64,000 nucleotides of DNA, taken from NCBI GenBank assembly GCA_963805505.1, contig CAWDUP010000006.1:62001-126000 (forward strand), read 5' to 3'. The stretch is from JANPBY01 sp963805505. GTDB taxonomy: Bacteria > Actinomycetota > Actinomycetes > DATJPE01. This document shows, piece after piece, positions 38,500 to 47,188 of this stretch. The position numbers and the translations under genes were made by a program. Positions within the stretch are counted from its first letter, which is position 1; each line of letters opens with the position of its first letter. The notes beneath the pieces were generated by a model. The model saw nothing but the letters and a program-made list of their open reading frames with translations. It did no database searches and was not told where the DNA came from.

Positions 38500-39843
38500 C
38501 TACAGGTGGTAGGCGTACTCGCGAAACTCCCAGTCGGTGACATACCGGGAGAAGCGCTCCACCTCGTTGCGCTTGTAGGCCAGGAACGAATCCACGAAAT
38601 ACCGCCCGAGGGCCTCACCGAACTCCTTGTCGGCCTCGAGAGCATCCAGAGCTTCCGGCAGCGACTGCGGAAGCATCGGCGCTGATTCCGGGTCGTAGCC
38701 GTAGCCTTCAAGGGCCTTCGGCGGCTCGAGCTTGTCGCGAATGCCCAGATAGACAGCGGCACCGATCGCCGCCATGGCGAGATAGGGGTTCGCTGTCGCA
38801 TCGCCCAGCCGGACCTCCATCCGGGCGCCTTTGCCGCGCTCCGGGGGGATCCGGACCATGGCGCTGCGATTGTCCAGTCCCCAGTCGATGAGCCAGGGCG
38901 CCAGGGTGTCCGGCCCGAATCGCTTGTAGGAGTTGATCGTCGGGTTGTGGATCGCAGCCAGGGCCGGCGCGTGCCGGAGAACCCCGGCGATGGCCTGCCG
39001 GCCGATCGTGGACAGTCCATCAGGGCCATCGGCGTCACCGAAGACGTTCTCGCCGGATTCGTCCACGAGCGACAGGTGAAGGTGGAATCCGCTTCCCCCC
39101 TCATCGTTGAAGGGTTTGGCCATGAAGGTCGCGAGCATGCCCTGGTGCCGGGCGATCTCCTGAACAGCCGACTTCATCCGAAACGCCCGGTCGGCTGCAT
39201 CCAGCAGCTCCGAGTGGTTGAGGTTGATCTCGAACTGTCCACCGGAGAACTCGTGGTTGGCCGCGGTCACCTGAAGAGCTGCGTCCCGCATGCTTCGCAG
39301 CATCGTCAGGAGCATGCCCTGGGGGTCGCCCTTGCGGCCGACGACGTAGACGTTCCCCGGCGCGTCTGCGTAACGCTTCCAGCCACGATCGCTGCCCTGG
39401 TCCTGCTCCAGCAGGTAGAACTCCAGCTCGGGACCGATAACTGCCTGCAAGCCGAGCTCGCCGAGCTTCGCCGACACCTGGCGCGCGACCTCTCGCGGGC
39501 CTTCGGGAGCGGCTTCGCCGCCGAGCGCAAAGGTGTCCGACAGGCACCACCGCGCCCCGGGCTCCCAGGGCAGGTCGGTGAGCGTGGTGAGATCGGGCAC
39601 CGCCTTGATGTCGGGGAGGCCAGACTCGATCCCCCCCTGCACCGGCACGACGTCGCCCATCGGCGAGGTGTGGTACGCGGCGCGGCAGAACGCGATCCCG
39701 TGGGTGAGCGCGGTCTCCAGCTCGTCGATGAGCACGTCTCGTCCTCGATCAACCCCGATCATGTCCGGGAAGGACACCCGGATCACATCGATGCCCTGGG
39801 ACCGAAGGTCCTCGACCAGGGCGGGGACGTCGACGTCGCTCAT
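38500..39843 (-). CDS. Glutamine synthetase family protein (gamma-glutamylamine ligase type)
   Basis: A 447-residue glutamine-synthetase-fold enzyme. It has GPELEFYLL, the GSGFHLHLSL metal/ATP strand and NPTINSYKRFGP. It is the length of PuuA/GlnA3-type ligases that attach glutamate to amines, and differs from dodecameric GlnA, which would carry the adenylylation loop and longer C-terminus. Known relatives glutamylate putrescine, ethanolamine, isopropylamine or aniline. Start ATG 39843 (the frame extends 40 codons further without similarity). Operator site 2 lies 19 bases upstream. Confidence 0.9.
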   Translation of the reverse strand: MSDVDVPALVEDLRSQGIDVIRVSFPDMIGVDRGRDVLIDELETALTHGIAFCRAAYHTSPMGDVVPVQGGIESGLPDIKAVPDLTTLTDLPWEPGARWCLSDTFALGGEAAPEGPREVARQVSAKLGELGLQAVIGPELEFYLLEQDQGSDRGWKRYADAPGNVYVVGRKGDPQGMLLTMLRSMRDAALQVTAANHEFSGGQFEINLNHSELLDAADRAFRMKSAVQEIARHQGMLATFMAKPFNDEGGSGFHLHLSLVDESGENVFGDADGPDGLSTIGRQAIAGVLRHAPALAAIHNPTINSYKRFGPDTLAPWLIDWGLDNRSAMVRIPPERGKGARMEVRLGDATANPYLAMAAIGAAVYLGIRDKLEPPKALEGYGYDPESAPMLPQSLPEALDALEADKEFGEALGRYFVDSFLAYKRNEVERFSRYVTDWEFREYAYHL

Positions 39844-39861
39844 GCGTGGCTCCTGCCTTTT

Positions 39862-39875
39862 GTTCGGGACCGAAC
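39862..39875. promoter_or_regulatory. Regulon operator, site 2
   Basis: GTTCGGGACCGAAC, perfect 6+6 palindrome with a two-base centre, 19 bases upstream of the ligase ATG on the minus strand. On that strand a -10-like TATCGT (39879-39874) overlaps it. Confidence 0.75.
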
Positions 39876-39939
39876 GATAAGTGCACGATAGTGGGCGGAC
39901 TTCGCAAGCGAAAGGGTACGACCGCAGCTCGCTCAGATC

Positions 39940-39968
39940 TTGCCGATCCCGTCGACGGACCATATGTT
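39940..39968 (+). promoter_or_regulatory. Promoter of the amidotransferase/MarR operon
   Basis: TTGCCG at 39940-39945 and TATGTT at 39963-39968, 17 bases apart. The -10 overlaps operator site 3. Confidence 0.6.
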
Positions 39969-39979
39969 CGGATCCGAAC
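39966..39979. promoter_or_regulatory. Regulon operator, site 3
   Basis: GTTCGGATCCGAAC, perfect palindrome overlapping the -10 element of the rightward promoter. It lies in front of the operon that encodes the MarR regulator, so it would give autoregulation. Confidence 0.78.
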
Positions 39980-39994
39980 GAAAGGGGACATGTC

Positions 39995-40738
39995 GTGCGC
40001 GTGCTGTTCGTCCAACAAGATCATGTGTCGCCGCCTGGACCGGTCGGCGCGCAGTTCGCGGCACGCGGGTACGACGTCGAGGAGTTCCTCATCGTGCCGG
40101 AGGACCGATTTGCCGACCCGGACGTCGCAGTCACGTTTCCCGAGCCGACGGATTACGACGCGATAGTCCCGATGGGGGCTCCCTGGTCGGTCTACGACGA
40201 AACAACCATCGGCGCCTGGATCCTGGAGGAGCTCCACTTCCTTCGAAAGGCCCACGAGGCCGGGGTCCCAGTGCTGGGGATCTGCTTCGGTGGACAGGCA
40301 CTGGCTGCCGCGCTGGGCGGCTCGGTCGAGCGGGCCCACACCGCCGAGGTCGGGTGGTACTCGATCGAGACCGACGAACCGGAACTCGTCGGTGCCGGAC
40401 CGTGGTTCGAGTGGCACCACGACCGTTGGCAGTCTCCCCCCGGAGCACGAGTCATCGCGCGAACCGCCGCCGCCGAACAGGCGTTCGTGATCGGCCGCAG
40501 CCTGGCCGTGCAGTTCCACCCAGAGCTCCATCCCGAGATGCTGCAAGGCTGGCTGGACAACGGCGGGAGCGTCTACCTCGAGTCGCACGGGGAGGACGGT
40601 GAGGCACTCATGGCCGAGACCGTCCGCACTGCTGAGGAAGCAGCCGGGCGAACCCGTCAGCTCGTGGACCGGTTCCTCGACCAGGTGGCCACTGCGAGCC
40701 CGACCGATGCCCCTGCGACGACAAGGCGGTCACCTTGA
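39995..40738 (+). CDS. Type 1 glutamine amidotransferase
   Basis: A 247-residue class I amidotransferase. The triad is complete: nucleophile Cys97 in GICFGGQAL, and His175 with Glu177 in VQFHPELHPE. It resembles the proteins encoded beside glutamine-synthetase-like ligases in aniline and isopropylamine pathways (AtdA2, TdnT, IpuF types), which release or transfer the gamma-glutamyl group. It lies divergent to the ligase gene, with operator sites on both sides. The GTG start follows AAAGGGG. Its stop overlaps the MarR start (TTGA). Confidence 0.88.
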   Translation: MRVLFVQQDHVSPPGPVGAQFAARGYDVEEFLIVPEDRFADPDVAVTFPEPTDYDAIVPMGAPWSVYDETTIGAWILEELHFLRKAHEAGVPVLGICFGGQALAAALGGSVERAHTAEVGWYSIETDEPELVGAGPWFEWHHDRWQSPPGARVIARTAAAEQAFVIGRSLAVQFHPELHPEMLQGWLDNGGSVYLESHGEDGEALMAETVRTAEEAAGRTRQLVDRFLDQVATASPTDAPATTRRSP

Positions 40739-41277
40739 GCCGATACGTCCGGACGACCGACGCCGCGGGCGCCGGGATGTCGTCCGGGGAGCACACCCTC
40801 GAGGCCACCGAGGAAGCGGTGGCGGACCGGCTGCAGGGGCTGGCGGTCGACATGACGGCGATGGCCGCGGTCTCCAACATCTACCGCGCGGCCAATGCCG
40901 TGCGAAACCACGTCGAGCGGACCGTCCTGGCGCCGCACGACCTGACCTGGACCGGATGGGTCGTGCTCTGGGTCGTCTGGATCTGGGGGGAGATCGAGAC
41001 CCGCCACGTCGCAGCCGAGGCGGGCATCTCCAAGGGGACGCTCACGGGGGTTCAGAACACCTTGCTCAACCGCGGACTCGTCCGGCGCAAGGTCCACCCC
41101 GACGACGGACGTCGCGTGCTGTTGTCCCTGACCCCCAAGGGCCAACGCCTGATGACCACCCTCTTCCCCCTGTTCAACGCCGAGGAGAGCTACGTCACGA
41201 GCGATCTCGACAAGGCGGCGATGATCACGATGGCCCGCTCGCTGCGTACGGTCGCCAAGCGAGTAGAGACGAACTGA
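40735..41277 (+). CDS. MarR family transcriptional regulator, candidate regulator of the cluster
   Basis: A 180-residue winged-helix regulator. A helical N-terminal part (AMAAVSNIYRAANAVRNHVERTVL) precedes the DNA-binding helix AEAGISKGTLTGVQNTLLNRGLVRR and the wing with DDGRRVLLSL. It is the only regulator in the 34-49 kb cluster. TTG 40735 overlaps the amidotransferase stop and has AAGGCGG upstream; ATG 40777 is the alternative start. I infer that it binds the five GTTYGG-NN-CCRAAC sites and releases them on binding a phenolic or amine ligand. Confidence 0.87.
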   Translation: MSRYVRTTDAAGAGMSSGEHTLEATEEAVADRLQGLAVDMTAMAAVSNIYRAANAVRNHVERTVLAPHDLTWTGWVVLWVVWIWGEIETRHVAAEAGISKGTLTGVQNTLLNRGLVRRKVHPDDGRRVLLSLTPKGQRLMTTLFPLFNAEESYVTSDLDKAAMITMARSLRTVAKRVETN

Positions 41278-41283
41278 CCGCCT

Positions 41284-41988
41284 CTAGGAGGCAGCCCTCA
41301 CCAGGGCCTTGAACAGCGCGAGCTGCGCCGGATCGGTTGTGACGGTGTCCTCCGGGTGCCACTGCACCGCCAAGAACCAACCGCGGGCTTCAGGCAGCAC
41401 AGCTCCCTCGATCGTCCCGTCGTCGGTGCGCGCCACCGCGACGAGCCCGGCACCGAGTCGGTCCACGCGCTGGTGGTGGAAGCACGAGCCTTGAACGACG
41501 GTGCCAACGACGTCGGCGAGCAGCGACGCCGGCTCCACCGAGATCTGTTGGACGACATGACGATGCGGCTTGGCCATGTGCTGCTCGAGAGTGCCTCCCA
41601 GCGAGACGTTGACCACCTGGAACCCTCGGCAGACGGCCAACAGGGGCACGCCGGCCGACAGCGCCCAGGTGGCCACTGCAAGGTCGAAGGCGTCCTGCTC
41701 CTCGTCGACGTCGTAGACGTCGTCACCAACGACGTCCTCGCCGTACGCCTGCGGCGCGAGGTCTCCACCGCCGGGAAGGAGCACCGCATCGGCGAAGTGC
41801 AGGCGCTCCCCCACCTCCTCGGGGCTGATCCGCGGCCCAGGCGCCCAGGGGTGCACGGTGAGCGGCTCGCCGCCCGCCAGCAGGACTCCTTCGGACAGCG
41901 ATCGAGCGGTGCTCAGCGCGCGGTAGCGGTGCGCCGAGGCCGACTCCGAGAATCGGGCCGGAATCACGACGAGAGGGTTGCCAGTCAT
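41284..41988 (-). CDS. Gamma-glutamyl-amine hydrolase (peptidase C26, PuuD-like)
   Basis: A 234-residue class I amidotransferase-fold hydrolase. The nucleophile Cys lies in LLAVCRGFQVVNVSLGG and the catalytic His in AVQWHPED. The GGGDLAPQAYGE loop is typical of PuuD/gamma-glutamyl-GABA hydrolases. It would remove glutamate from a gamma-glutamylated intermediate made by the ligase at 38500-39843. ATG 41988 begins the recognised N-terminus; the frame runs further upstream without similarity. It is divergent from the aldehyde dehydrogenase, with operator site 4 between them. Confidence 0.9.
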   Translation of the reverse strand: MTGNPLVVIPARFSESASAHRYRALSTARSLSEGVLLAGGEPLTVHPWAPGPRISPEEVGERLHFADAVLLPGGGDLAPQAYGEDVVGDDVYDVDEEQDAFDLAVATWALSAGVPLLAVCRGFQVVNVSLGGTLEQHMAKPHRHVVQQISVEPASLLADVVGTVVQGSCFHHQRVDRLGAGLVAVARTDDGTIEGAVLPEARGWFLAVQWHPEDTVTTDPAQLALFKALVRAAS

Positions 41989-41991
41989 CGC

Positions 41992-42020
41992 TTGACGCCT
42001 CCGCAGCACCACAATACGTT
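41992..42020 (+). promoter_or_regulatory. Promoter of the meta-cleavage operon
   Basis: TTGACG at 41992-41997 and TACGTT at 42015-42020, 17 bases apart, with operator site 4 overlapping the -10. Confidence 0.6.
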
Positions 42021-42031
42021 TGTGTCCGAAC
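42018..42031. promoter_or_regulatory. Regulon operator, site 4
   Basis: GTTTGTGTCCGAAC, one arm imperfect (GTTTGT against CCGAAC). It overlaps the rightward -10 element and lies 29 bases from the leftward ATG, so it could control both divergent units. Confidence 0.65.
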
Positions 42032-42108
42032 GATAGCCGCAGGGTCGACGTCGCGCCAGGCTGGCCGGCCGGCGAACGGCTCACACACCTCACAAGCCCG
42101 GAGGGCCG

Positions 42109-43578
42109 ATGAGCACGGTGAACGTCGCCGGTGTCGAGGTCGACACGCGCCACTGGATCGGTGGCGACCGCGTGGCGAGTGATGCCACCTTCGAGGACAT
42201 CTCACCGCTCGACGGTCAGCTGCTGGCGCAGGTCAGCCGCGGGGGCGAGCCCGAGGTGGATCAAGCCGTCGCAGCAGCGAAGGCGGCCTTCCCGGCCTGG
42301 GGCGGGATGGAGCCGAAGGAACGCTCGGCGATCCTCAACCGGGTCGCCGACGGCATCGAGGCACGGGTGGAGGACCTCGCGCAGGTCGAGACCGTTGACA
42401 ACGGTTCGCTGCTGCGATCCCACAGGCGCGGGGTGATGCCCCGGGTGGCGATGAACATCCGGTTCTTCGCCGACTTCCTGCTCACGTTGGAGCACCCGGA
42501 CTTCGAGACCCGGGGGCACCGCAACCACGTCACCTGGGATCCAGCCGGCGTGACCGCGATCGTCACCCCGTGGAACGCCCCGCTCATGCTGGCGACCTGG
42601 CGGATCGGTCCAGCGCTGGCCGCGGGAAACACCGTGGTGGCCAAGCCTCCGGAGTGGGCGCCGCTGACCGCGTCGTTGTTCGCGGACATCGCTCACGAGG
42701 CAGGGCTCCCCCCGGGCGTCTTCAACGTGGTCCAGGGGATGGGAACCGAAGCCGGGGCGCCGCTGGTCGCGCATCGCGACGTACGCCGGATCTGCTTCAC
42801 CGGATCGGTCCCGACGTCGATCAAGATCGGCCAGTCAGCGGCCCGCAACGTCACGCCGGTGAGCTTCGAGCTCGGCGGCAAGTCGCCGTTGCTCGTCTTC
42901 GACGACGCCGACCTCGATCTCGCGGTCGACCTGGCCGTCGAGCAGTTCGACAACTCCGGGCAGGTTTGTCTGGCAGCCGTCCGGATGCTTGTGCAGGACG
43001 GCATCTATGACGCCTTCCGCAGCCGATTCCTCGAGCGGGCCGCTGCCGTCAAACAGGGTGACTCGCGCGACGAGAGCGTCGACATCGGCCCCCTCGTCAG
43101 CCGCACCCACTTCGACCGGGTCGACGGCTTCGTCAAGCGGGCGATCGCCGACGGCGCACAGGTGGTGCTGGGCGGGGAGCCCAACCACGAGCTCAACAAC
43201 ACCACAGGCGGTTTCTACTACAAGCCCACGGTGTTCGAGGGGGTCGACGCCTCGATGGAGATCACCTGCGAGGAGGTCTTCGGGCCAGTCCTCACCCTGC
43301 AGCGGTTCTCCTCCGAGGAGGACGGCGTCGCGATGGCCAACGACACCGAGTTCGGCTTGGCCGCCACGATCGTGACGGGCAGTCGCGAGCGCGCCGAGAG
43401 AGTCTCCGCGCAGGTCCGAGCGGGCACGGTGTGGATCAACTGCTTCTTCGTCCGCGACCTCTCGGCGCCCTTCGGCGGCAGCGGCCGATCCGGGATCGGC
43501 CGCGAAGGCGGACTCTGGTCCTTCGACTTCTACTGTGACGTCAAGAACTCGGTGTTCGCGCCGGAAGGGTGGGCCTGA
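42109..43578 (+). CDS. Aldehyde dehydrogenase, probably 5-carboxymethyl-2-hydroxymuconate semialdehyde dehydrogenase
   Basis: A 489-residue NAD(P)-dependent aldehyde dehydrogenase. The general base is Glu254 in SFELGGKSP, and the nucleophile is Cys287 in NSGQVCLAA. Motifs FTGSVPTS and the position next to HpaD- and FAH-type genes suggest the semialdehyde dehydrogenase step of homoprotocatechuate degradation (HpaE). The specificity is inferred from context. Its stop overlaps the ribosome region of the dioxygenase gene two bases downstream. Confidence 0.86.
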   Translation: MSTVNVAGVEVDTRHWIGGDRVASDATFEDISPLDGQLLAQVSRGGEPEVDQAVAAAKAAFPAWGGMEPKERSAILNRVADGIEARVEDLAQVETVDNGSLLRSHRRGVMPRVAMNIRFFADFLLTLEHPDFETRGHRNHVTWDPAGVTAIVTPWNAPLMLATWRIGPALAAGNTVVAKPPEWAPLTASLFADIAHEAGLPPGVFNVVQGMGTEAGAPLVAHRDVRRICFTGSVPTSIKIGQSAARNVTPVSFELGGKSPLLVFDDADLDLAVDLAVEQFDNSGQVCLAAVRMLVQDGIYDAFRSRFLERAAAVKQGDSRDESVDIGPLVSRTHFDRVDGFVKRAIADGAQVVLGGEPNHELNNTTGGFYYKPTVFEGVDASMEITCEEVFGPVLTLQRFSSEEDGVAMANDTEFGLAATIVTGSRERAERVSAQVRAGTVWINCFFVRDLSAPFGGSGRSGIGREGGLWSFDFYCDVKNSVFAPEGWA

Positions 43579-43579
43579 C

Positions 43580-44530
43580 ATGGGTGAGATCGTCGGCGCC
43601 GGACTCCTGGCGCACGTTCCCACGATCATGCTGCCGGAGGAGACCCGGCTGGAACTGAACAAGGGCAAAGACTTCACGCTCGTTGCGGCGCTCCATCAGC
43701 TCCGCGAGGAAGTCTTCGAGACCCTTGACTACGACACGGTCGTCGTTCTCGACTCGCACTGGTTCACGACCGTCGAGTTCGTGGTGACGGCGCAGGGCCG
43801 CCGCGCCGGGCTGTTCACCGCGGAGGAGCTGCCGCGGGGCATGTGCCGCATCCCCTACGACTGGCGCGGCGACCCAGAGCTCGGTTTCGCCATGGCCGAC
43901 GCGGGCGCCACCCACAGCACCTGGGTAACGGCCATCGACGACGAATACCTACCGCTGTACTACGCGACGCTCAACCTCTGGAAGTTCCTGGGCGAGGGCC
44001 TCGACAAGCGGTGGATGTCGGTAAGCGTTGCCCAGACCGGTGTCATGGAGGACTTCCTGCGAGCCGGGCGCGCCATCGGCGATGCCATCGCGCACACCGA
44101 CCGCAAGGTGCTGCTCATCGCCTCGGGCGCGATGTCGCACACGTTCTGGAAGCTGCGCGAGCTGCGCGACCACGAGGCCGGCGACACCTCGCACATCCGC
44201 ACGCCGGAGGCGTACGCCGCCGACATGCAGCGCCTCGAGTGGCTTCGCGCGGGCGACCATGCCCAGGTGCTGGACACCATGGACGACTTCATGAAATACC
44301 GCCCGGAAGCGATGTTCGCGCACTACCTGATGATGATGGGCGCGCTGGGCGAGGGTGACGTCGTCGCGCCCGGACGGCAGTACGGCGAGTACGAGAACTC
44401 GATCGGCACTGGGCAGGTGCACGTCTGGTTCGACCGTCCCGATGGCGGGTTCCCCGGGCCGCGAAGAACGCCGGAAGACCCCGACTATGTGCGCCAGATG
44501 CGTGGCCCCGATCTCCCAGCCGCCGGCTGA
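43580..44530 (+). CDS. Class III extradiol ring-cleavage dioxygenase (HpaD-like)
   Basis: A 316-residue LigB-type extradiol dioxygenase, similar to 3,4-dihydroxyphenylacetate 2,3-dioxygenase. Iron-ligand and acid-base His residues are seen in AGLLAHVPTIM (His12), VVVLDSHWFTT (His61) and SGAMSHTFWKL, with an Glu/Asp pair further on. It opens the catechol ring next to the hydroxyl (meta). The substrate is likely a catechol with a side chain; homoprotocatechuate is the best guess. ATG 43580 follows GGGTGGG and nearly overlaps the dehydrogenase stop. Confidence 0.87.
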   Translation: MGEIVGAGLLAHVPTIMLPEETRLELNKGKDFTLVAALHQLREEVFETLDYDTVVVLDSHWFTTVEFVVTAQGRRAGLFTAEELPRGMCRIPYDWRGDPELGFAMADAGATHSTWVTAIDDEYLPLYYATLNLWKFLGEGLDKRWMSVSVAQTGVMEDFLRAGRAIGDAIAHTDRKVLLIASGAMSHTFWKLRELRDHEAGDTSHIRTPEAYAADMQRLEWLRAGDHAQVLDTMDDFMKYRPEAMFAHYLMMMGALGEGDVVAPGRQYGEYENSIGTGQVHVWFDRPDGGFPGPRRTPEDPDYVRQMRGPDLPAAG

Positions 44531-44558
44531 GACGGCAACCGAGTCCCGGAGGAGTCAC

Positions 44559-45434
44559 GTGACTGAATATCGACGCATCCTGCTCGAAGGCGCCGCCGTC
44601 CAGGTGCGTCGTGAGGGCGACGAGCTCGTTGCCGGTGACGGCCGCGCTGTCGGTCTCGACGAGGCAGTGCACCTGCCGCCGACCGAACCGACCAAGATCA
44701 TCGCCGTGCACCTGAACTTCGCCAGCCGTACCAACGAATTCATGACCAAGCTCCCCGGCGCACCCACGTACTTCCACAAGCCGGTGACCGCGCTCAACTC
44801 CCACAAGGGAGCCGTCGTACGCCCGCAGGGGTGCAAGTGGCTGAACTACGAGGGCGAGATCGTCATCGTTATCGGAAAGACCTGCCGAAACGTGTCCCCC
44901 GACGAGGCTGGCGACTACATCGCCGGCTACACCATCGGCAACGACTACGGACTGCACGACTTCAGGGACACCGACGCCGGCTCGATGCTCCGGGTCAAGG
45001 GATCCGACACCCTGGCTCCCGTCGGCCCAGGGCTGGTCACCGACTGGGACTTCCACGGCAAGACCCTGCGGACCCTCGTCAACGGGGAGGTGAAGCAGGA
45101 GGGCAACACCGACGAGATGGAGTGGGACATGCACTACCTCGTCGCGGACATCGCCCGCACGATCACTCTCTCGCCTGGAGATCTGCTCTTCTCCGGAACT
45201 CCGGCGAACTCCCGTCCGGTCGTGCCAGGCGACGTCGTCGAGGTCGAGGTCGAAGGTTTGGGCAAGCTCACCAACCATGTGGTCACCGGGCCGACACCGA
45301 TCCGCACCGATGTGGGCGCCCAGCCCACGGAGAGCGAGGAAGTGGTGTCCACCGCACTCGGCGGCGATTGGGAGTTCCGCGGGATCCGCACGCCAAGCAA
45401 GGACCTCTACCCCTCGACCGTCGAAGAGAAGTAG
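44559..45434 (+). CDS. Fumarylacetoacetate hydrolase family protein (HpaG-like)
   Basis: A 291-residue FAH-superfamily enzyme. Metal and substrate motifs are present: KIIAVHLNFASRTNE, YFHKPVTALNSH, WLNYEGEIVIVIGK and a GDLLFSGTPAN loop. In the homoprotocatechuate pathway such proteins decarboxylate or isomerise the ring-opened acid. GTG 44559 follows GGAGGAG, 29 bases after the dioxygenase gene. Together with the two genes upstream it makes a compact meta-cleavage operon. Confidence 0.9.
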   Translation: MTEYRRILLEGAAVQVRREGDELVAGDGRAVGLDEAVHLPPTEPTKIIAVHLNFASRTNEFMTKLPGAPTYFHKPVTALNSHKGAVVRPQGCKWLNYEGEIVIVIGKTCRNVSPDEAGDYIAGYTIGNDYGLHDFRDTDAGSMLRVKGSDTLAPVGPGLVTDWDFHGKTLRTLVNGEVKQEGNTDEMEWDMHYLVADIARTITLSPGDLLFSGTPANSRPVVPGDVVEVEVEGLGKLTNHVVTGPTPIRTDVGAQPTESEEVVSTALGGDWEFRGIRTPSKDLYPSTVEEK

Positions 45435-45485
45435 GCGCCCAACCACGACCAGGGACTCAATGTTGTCGCAGTTGTGCAGAACTGC

Positions 45486-45514
45486 TTGACAACCTCACGC
45501 CTGGCCCCAAGACT
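45486..45514 (+). promoter_or_regulatory. Promoter of the APC permease gene
   Basis: TTGACA at 45486-45491 and AAGACT at 45509-45514, 17 bases apart. The perfect -35 with a weak -10 fits a regulated promoter. Operator site 5 lies 15 bases downstream. Confidence 0.5.
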
Positions 45515-45528
45515 CGGCGACGACTTTC

Positions 45529-45542
45529 GTTCGGCCCCGTAC
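45529..45542. promoter_or_regulatory. Regulon operator, site 5 (degenerate)
   Basis: GTTCGGCCCCGTAC differs from the shared pattern at one base. Outer arms TTTCGT and ACGAAA extend the dyad. It lies just downstream of the expected transcription start, as at site 1. Confidence 0.55.
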
Positions 45543-45573
45543 GAAACCTCCGCACTGACCTTGGAGAGACGGA

Positions 45574-47109
45574 ATGGACCAGCTGAAGCCAGCCCCGCCC
45601 GAGACCGAAGGAACCTCTCTTCGCAAGGGCCGCCTCGGTGTCATTGGCATCGTCTTCTTCGTCGTGGCAGCGGCCGCGCCCCTGGTGGGCATGACCGGTG
45701 CTGTGCCGGTGGCCATCGTGCTCGGCAACGGCGCAGCAGTCCCTGGCGCGTACGTCGCCGTCGGCATCACGCTGCTGCTGTTCAGCGTCGGCTACGCAAC
45801 GATGAGCCAGCACGTCACGAACACCGGCGCCTTCTTCGCCTATGTGGGACGAGGCCTCGGCGTCATCCCTGGCGTGGGCAGCGCTTTCGTCTCCCTGGTG
45901 GCCTACATCGCCGTCCAGCTCGCGATCTATGGCTTCTTCGGAGGCGTCGCGTCGGGCGAGATCGATGACAAGCTCGGCATCAGCCTCTCCTGGTACTGGT
46001 GGTCGCTGATCGCCTGGGCTGTCGTGACCGGCCTTTCGCTGCTCGCGGTTGACATCGGCGCGAAGGTTCTCGGCGTCTTCATGTCCATCGAGGTTCTGGC
46101 GCTGCTGATCATGGTCATCGCCGTGTTCGTGGAGGGCGGCCCGGACGGCATCGACCTCGGCGCCTCGTTCTCCCCGAGCAACATCTTCGTGGGTGGCCTC
46201 GCCGGCTCGGCCGGGATCGCGCTGGCCTTCGCCTTCGCGTCCTACATCGGCTTCGAGGCAACCGCGATCTACGGCGAGGAGTCCCGGGACCCCAAGCGCA
46301 CCGTGCCGATCGCGACCTACACGGCGGTGCTGCTGATCACCGTGCTGTTCGGTCTGTCCACGCTGGCGATCGTGACCTGGCTCGGATCGGGAAGTGTCGT
46401 TGACCAGACCGTGGCGATCTCGGACGAGCTGGCCAACCCCGCGGCCGTCGTCTTCACCGTGGCCCAGGAGTCCGTCGGCGGCTGGCTGGGCTCCGGCATG
46501 GGAACGTTCGTGTCCGACACCATGCAATGGCTGGTCTTGAGCAGCCTGTTCGCCGGGATCCTGGCCTTCCAGAACGCCGCGGCTCGCTACTTCTTCTCGA
46601 TGGGCCGCGCCGGCGTCTTCCCGGCAGCCCTCGACCGGGTGAACAAGCACGGCGCCCCATGGATCGCGACGCTCACCACCTCGGTGATCTCCTTCTGTGT
46701 CATCGTGTTCTTCTGGGTGACCGACAAAGACCCGATCCTGAACCTGTTCTACTGGTTCTCCGGACTGGCCGTCGTCGCGATCGTCCTGGTCGAGGCGCTG
46801 GTCTGCATCGCCGTCGTCGCCTTCTTCCGGCGCACCGGCGCAGACAAGCGGATCTGGCACACCATGATCGCTCCGGTGCTCGCGTTCATCGGCCTGGTGC
46901 TCGGGCTCTACCTGCTGATGTCCCGGTTCGGCCTGCTCGCGGGCACGGTCAAGGATGACGTCGATCCCACTGTGCAGGCGTGGGGGCTCAACGCGACCGG
47001 GTGGACCTTGATCCTGCTGCCGTTCGCGATGTTCCTGGTCGGCCTGCTCGTCGGTTTCCTGCGCAAGTCGCAGGAGAACGAGGACTCCGTCAAGGACCTC
47101 GTGACCTGA
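45574..47109 (+). CDS. APC superfamily amino acid/amine permease
   Basis: A 511-residue transporter with about 12 hydrophobic spans. The second span region contains AAAPLVGMTGAVPVAIVLGNGAA, and a central segment ASYIGFEATAIYGEESRDPKRTVPIATY is the hallmark of APC importers. It would bring an amino acid, amine or related compound into the cell. Its place in the cluster and operator site 5 make it the probable substrate importer. GGAGAG precedes the ATG. An antisense frame of 636 codons overlaps it and is a shadow. Confidence 0.92.
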   Translation: MDQLKPAPPETEGTSLRKGRLGVIGIVFFVVAAAAPLVGMTGAVPVAIVLGNGAAVPGAYVAVGITLLLFSVGYATMSQHVTNTGAFFAYVGRGLGVIPGVGSAFVSLVAYIAVQLAIYGFFGGVASGEIDDKLGISLSWYWWSLIAWAVVTGLSLLAVDIGAKVLGVFMSIEVLALLIMVIAVFVEGGPDGIDLGASFSPSNIFVGGLAGSAGIALAFAFASYIGFEATAIYGEESRDPKRTVPIATYTAVLLITVLFGLSTLAIVTWLGSGSVVDQTVAISDELANPAAVVFTVAQESVGGWLGSGMGTFVSDTMQWLVLSSLFAGILAFQNAAARYFFSMGRAGVFPAALDRVNKHGAPWIATLTTSVISFCVIVFFWVTDKDPILNLFYWFSGLAVVAIVLVEALVCIAVVAFFRRTGADKRIWHTMIAPVLAFIGLVLGLYLLMSRFGLLAGTVKDDVDPTVQAWGLNATGWTLILLPFAMFLVGLLVGFLRKSQENEDSVKDLVT

Positions 47110-47124
47110 GCAAGGACATTCCGT

Positions 47125-47166
47125 CGAAGGGGTCGATCGCTGCCAGTCTGGCGACCGGCCCCTTCG
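47125..47166 (+). terminator. Stem-loop between permease and LLM genes
   Basis: CGAAGGGG at 47125-47132 pairs with CCCCTTCG at 47159-47166, with further pairing inside (TCGC/GCGA). The loop is large and no T run follows. It could partly terminate transcription after the permease gene. Confidence 0.45.
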
Positions 47167-47188
47167 CCGTTGACGAGGAGCGCCCGTC

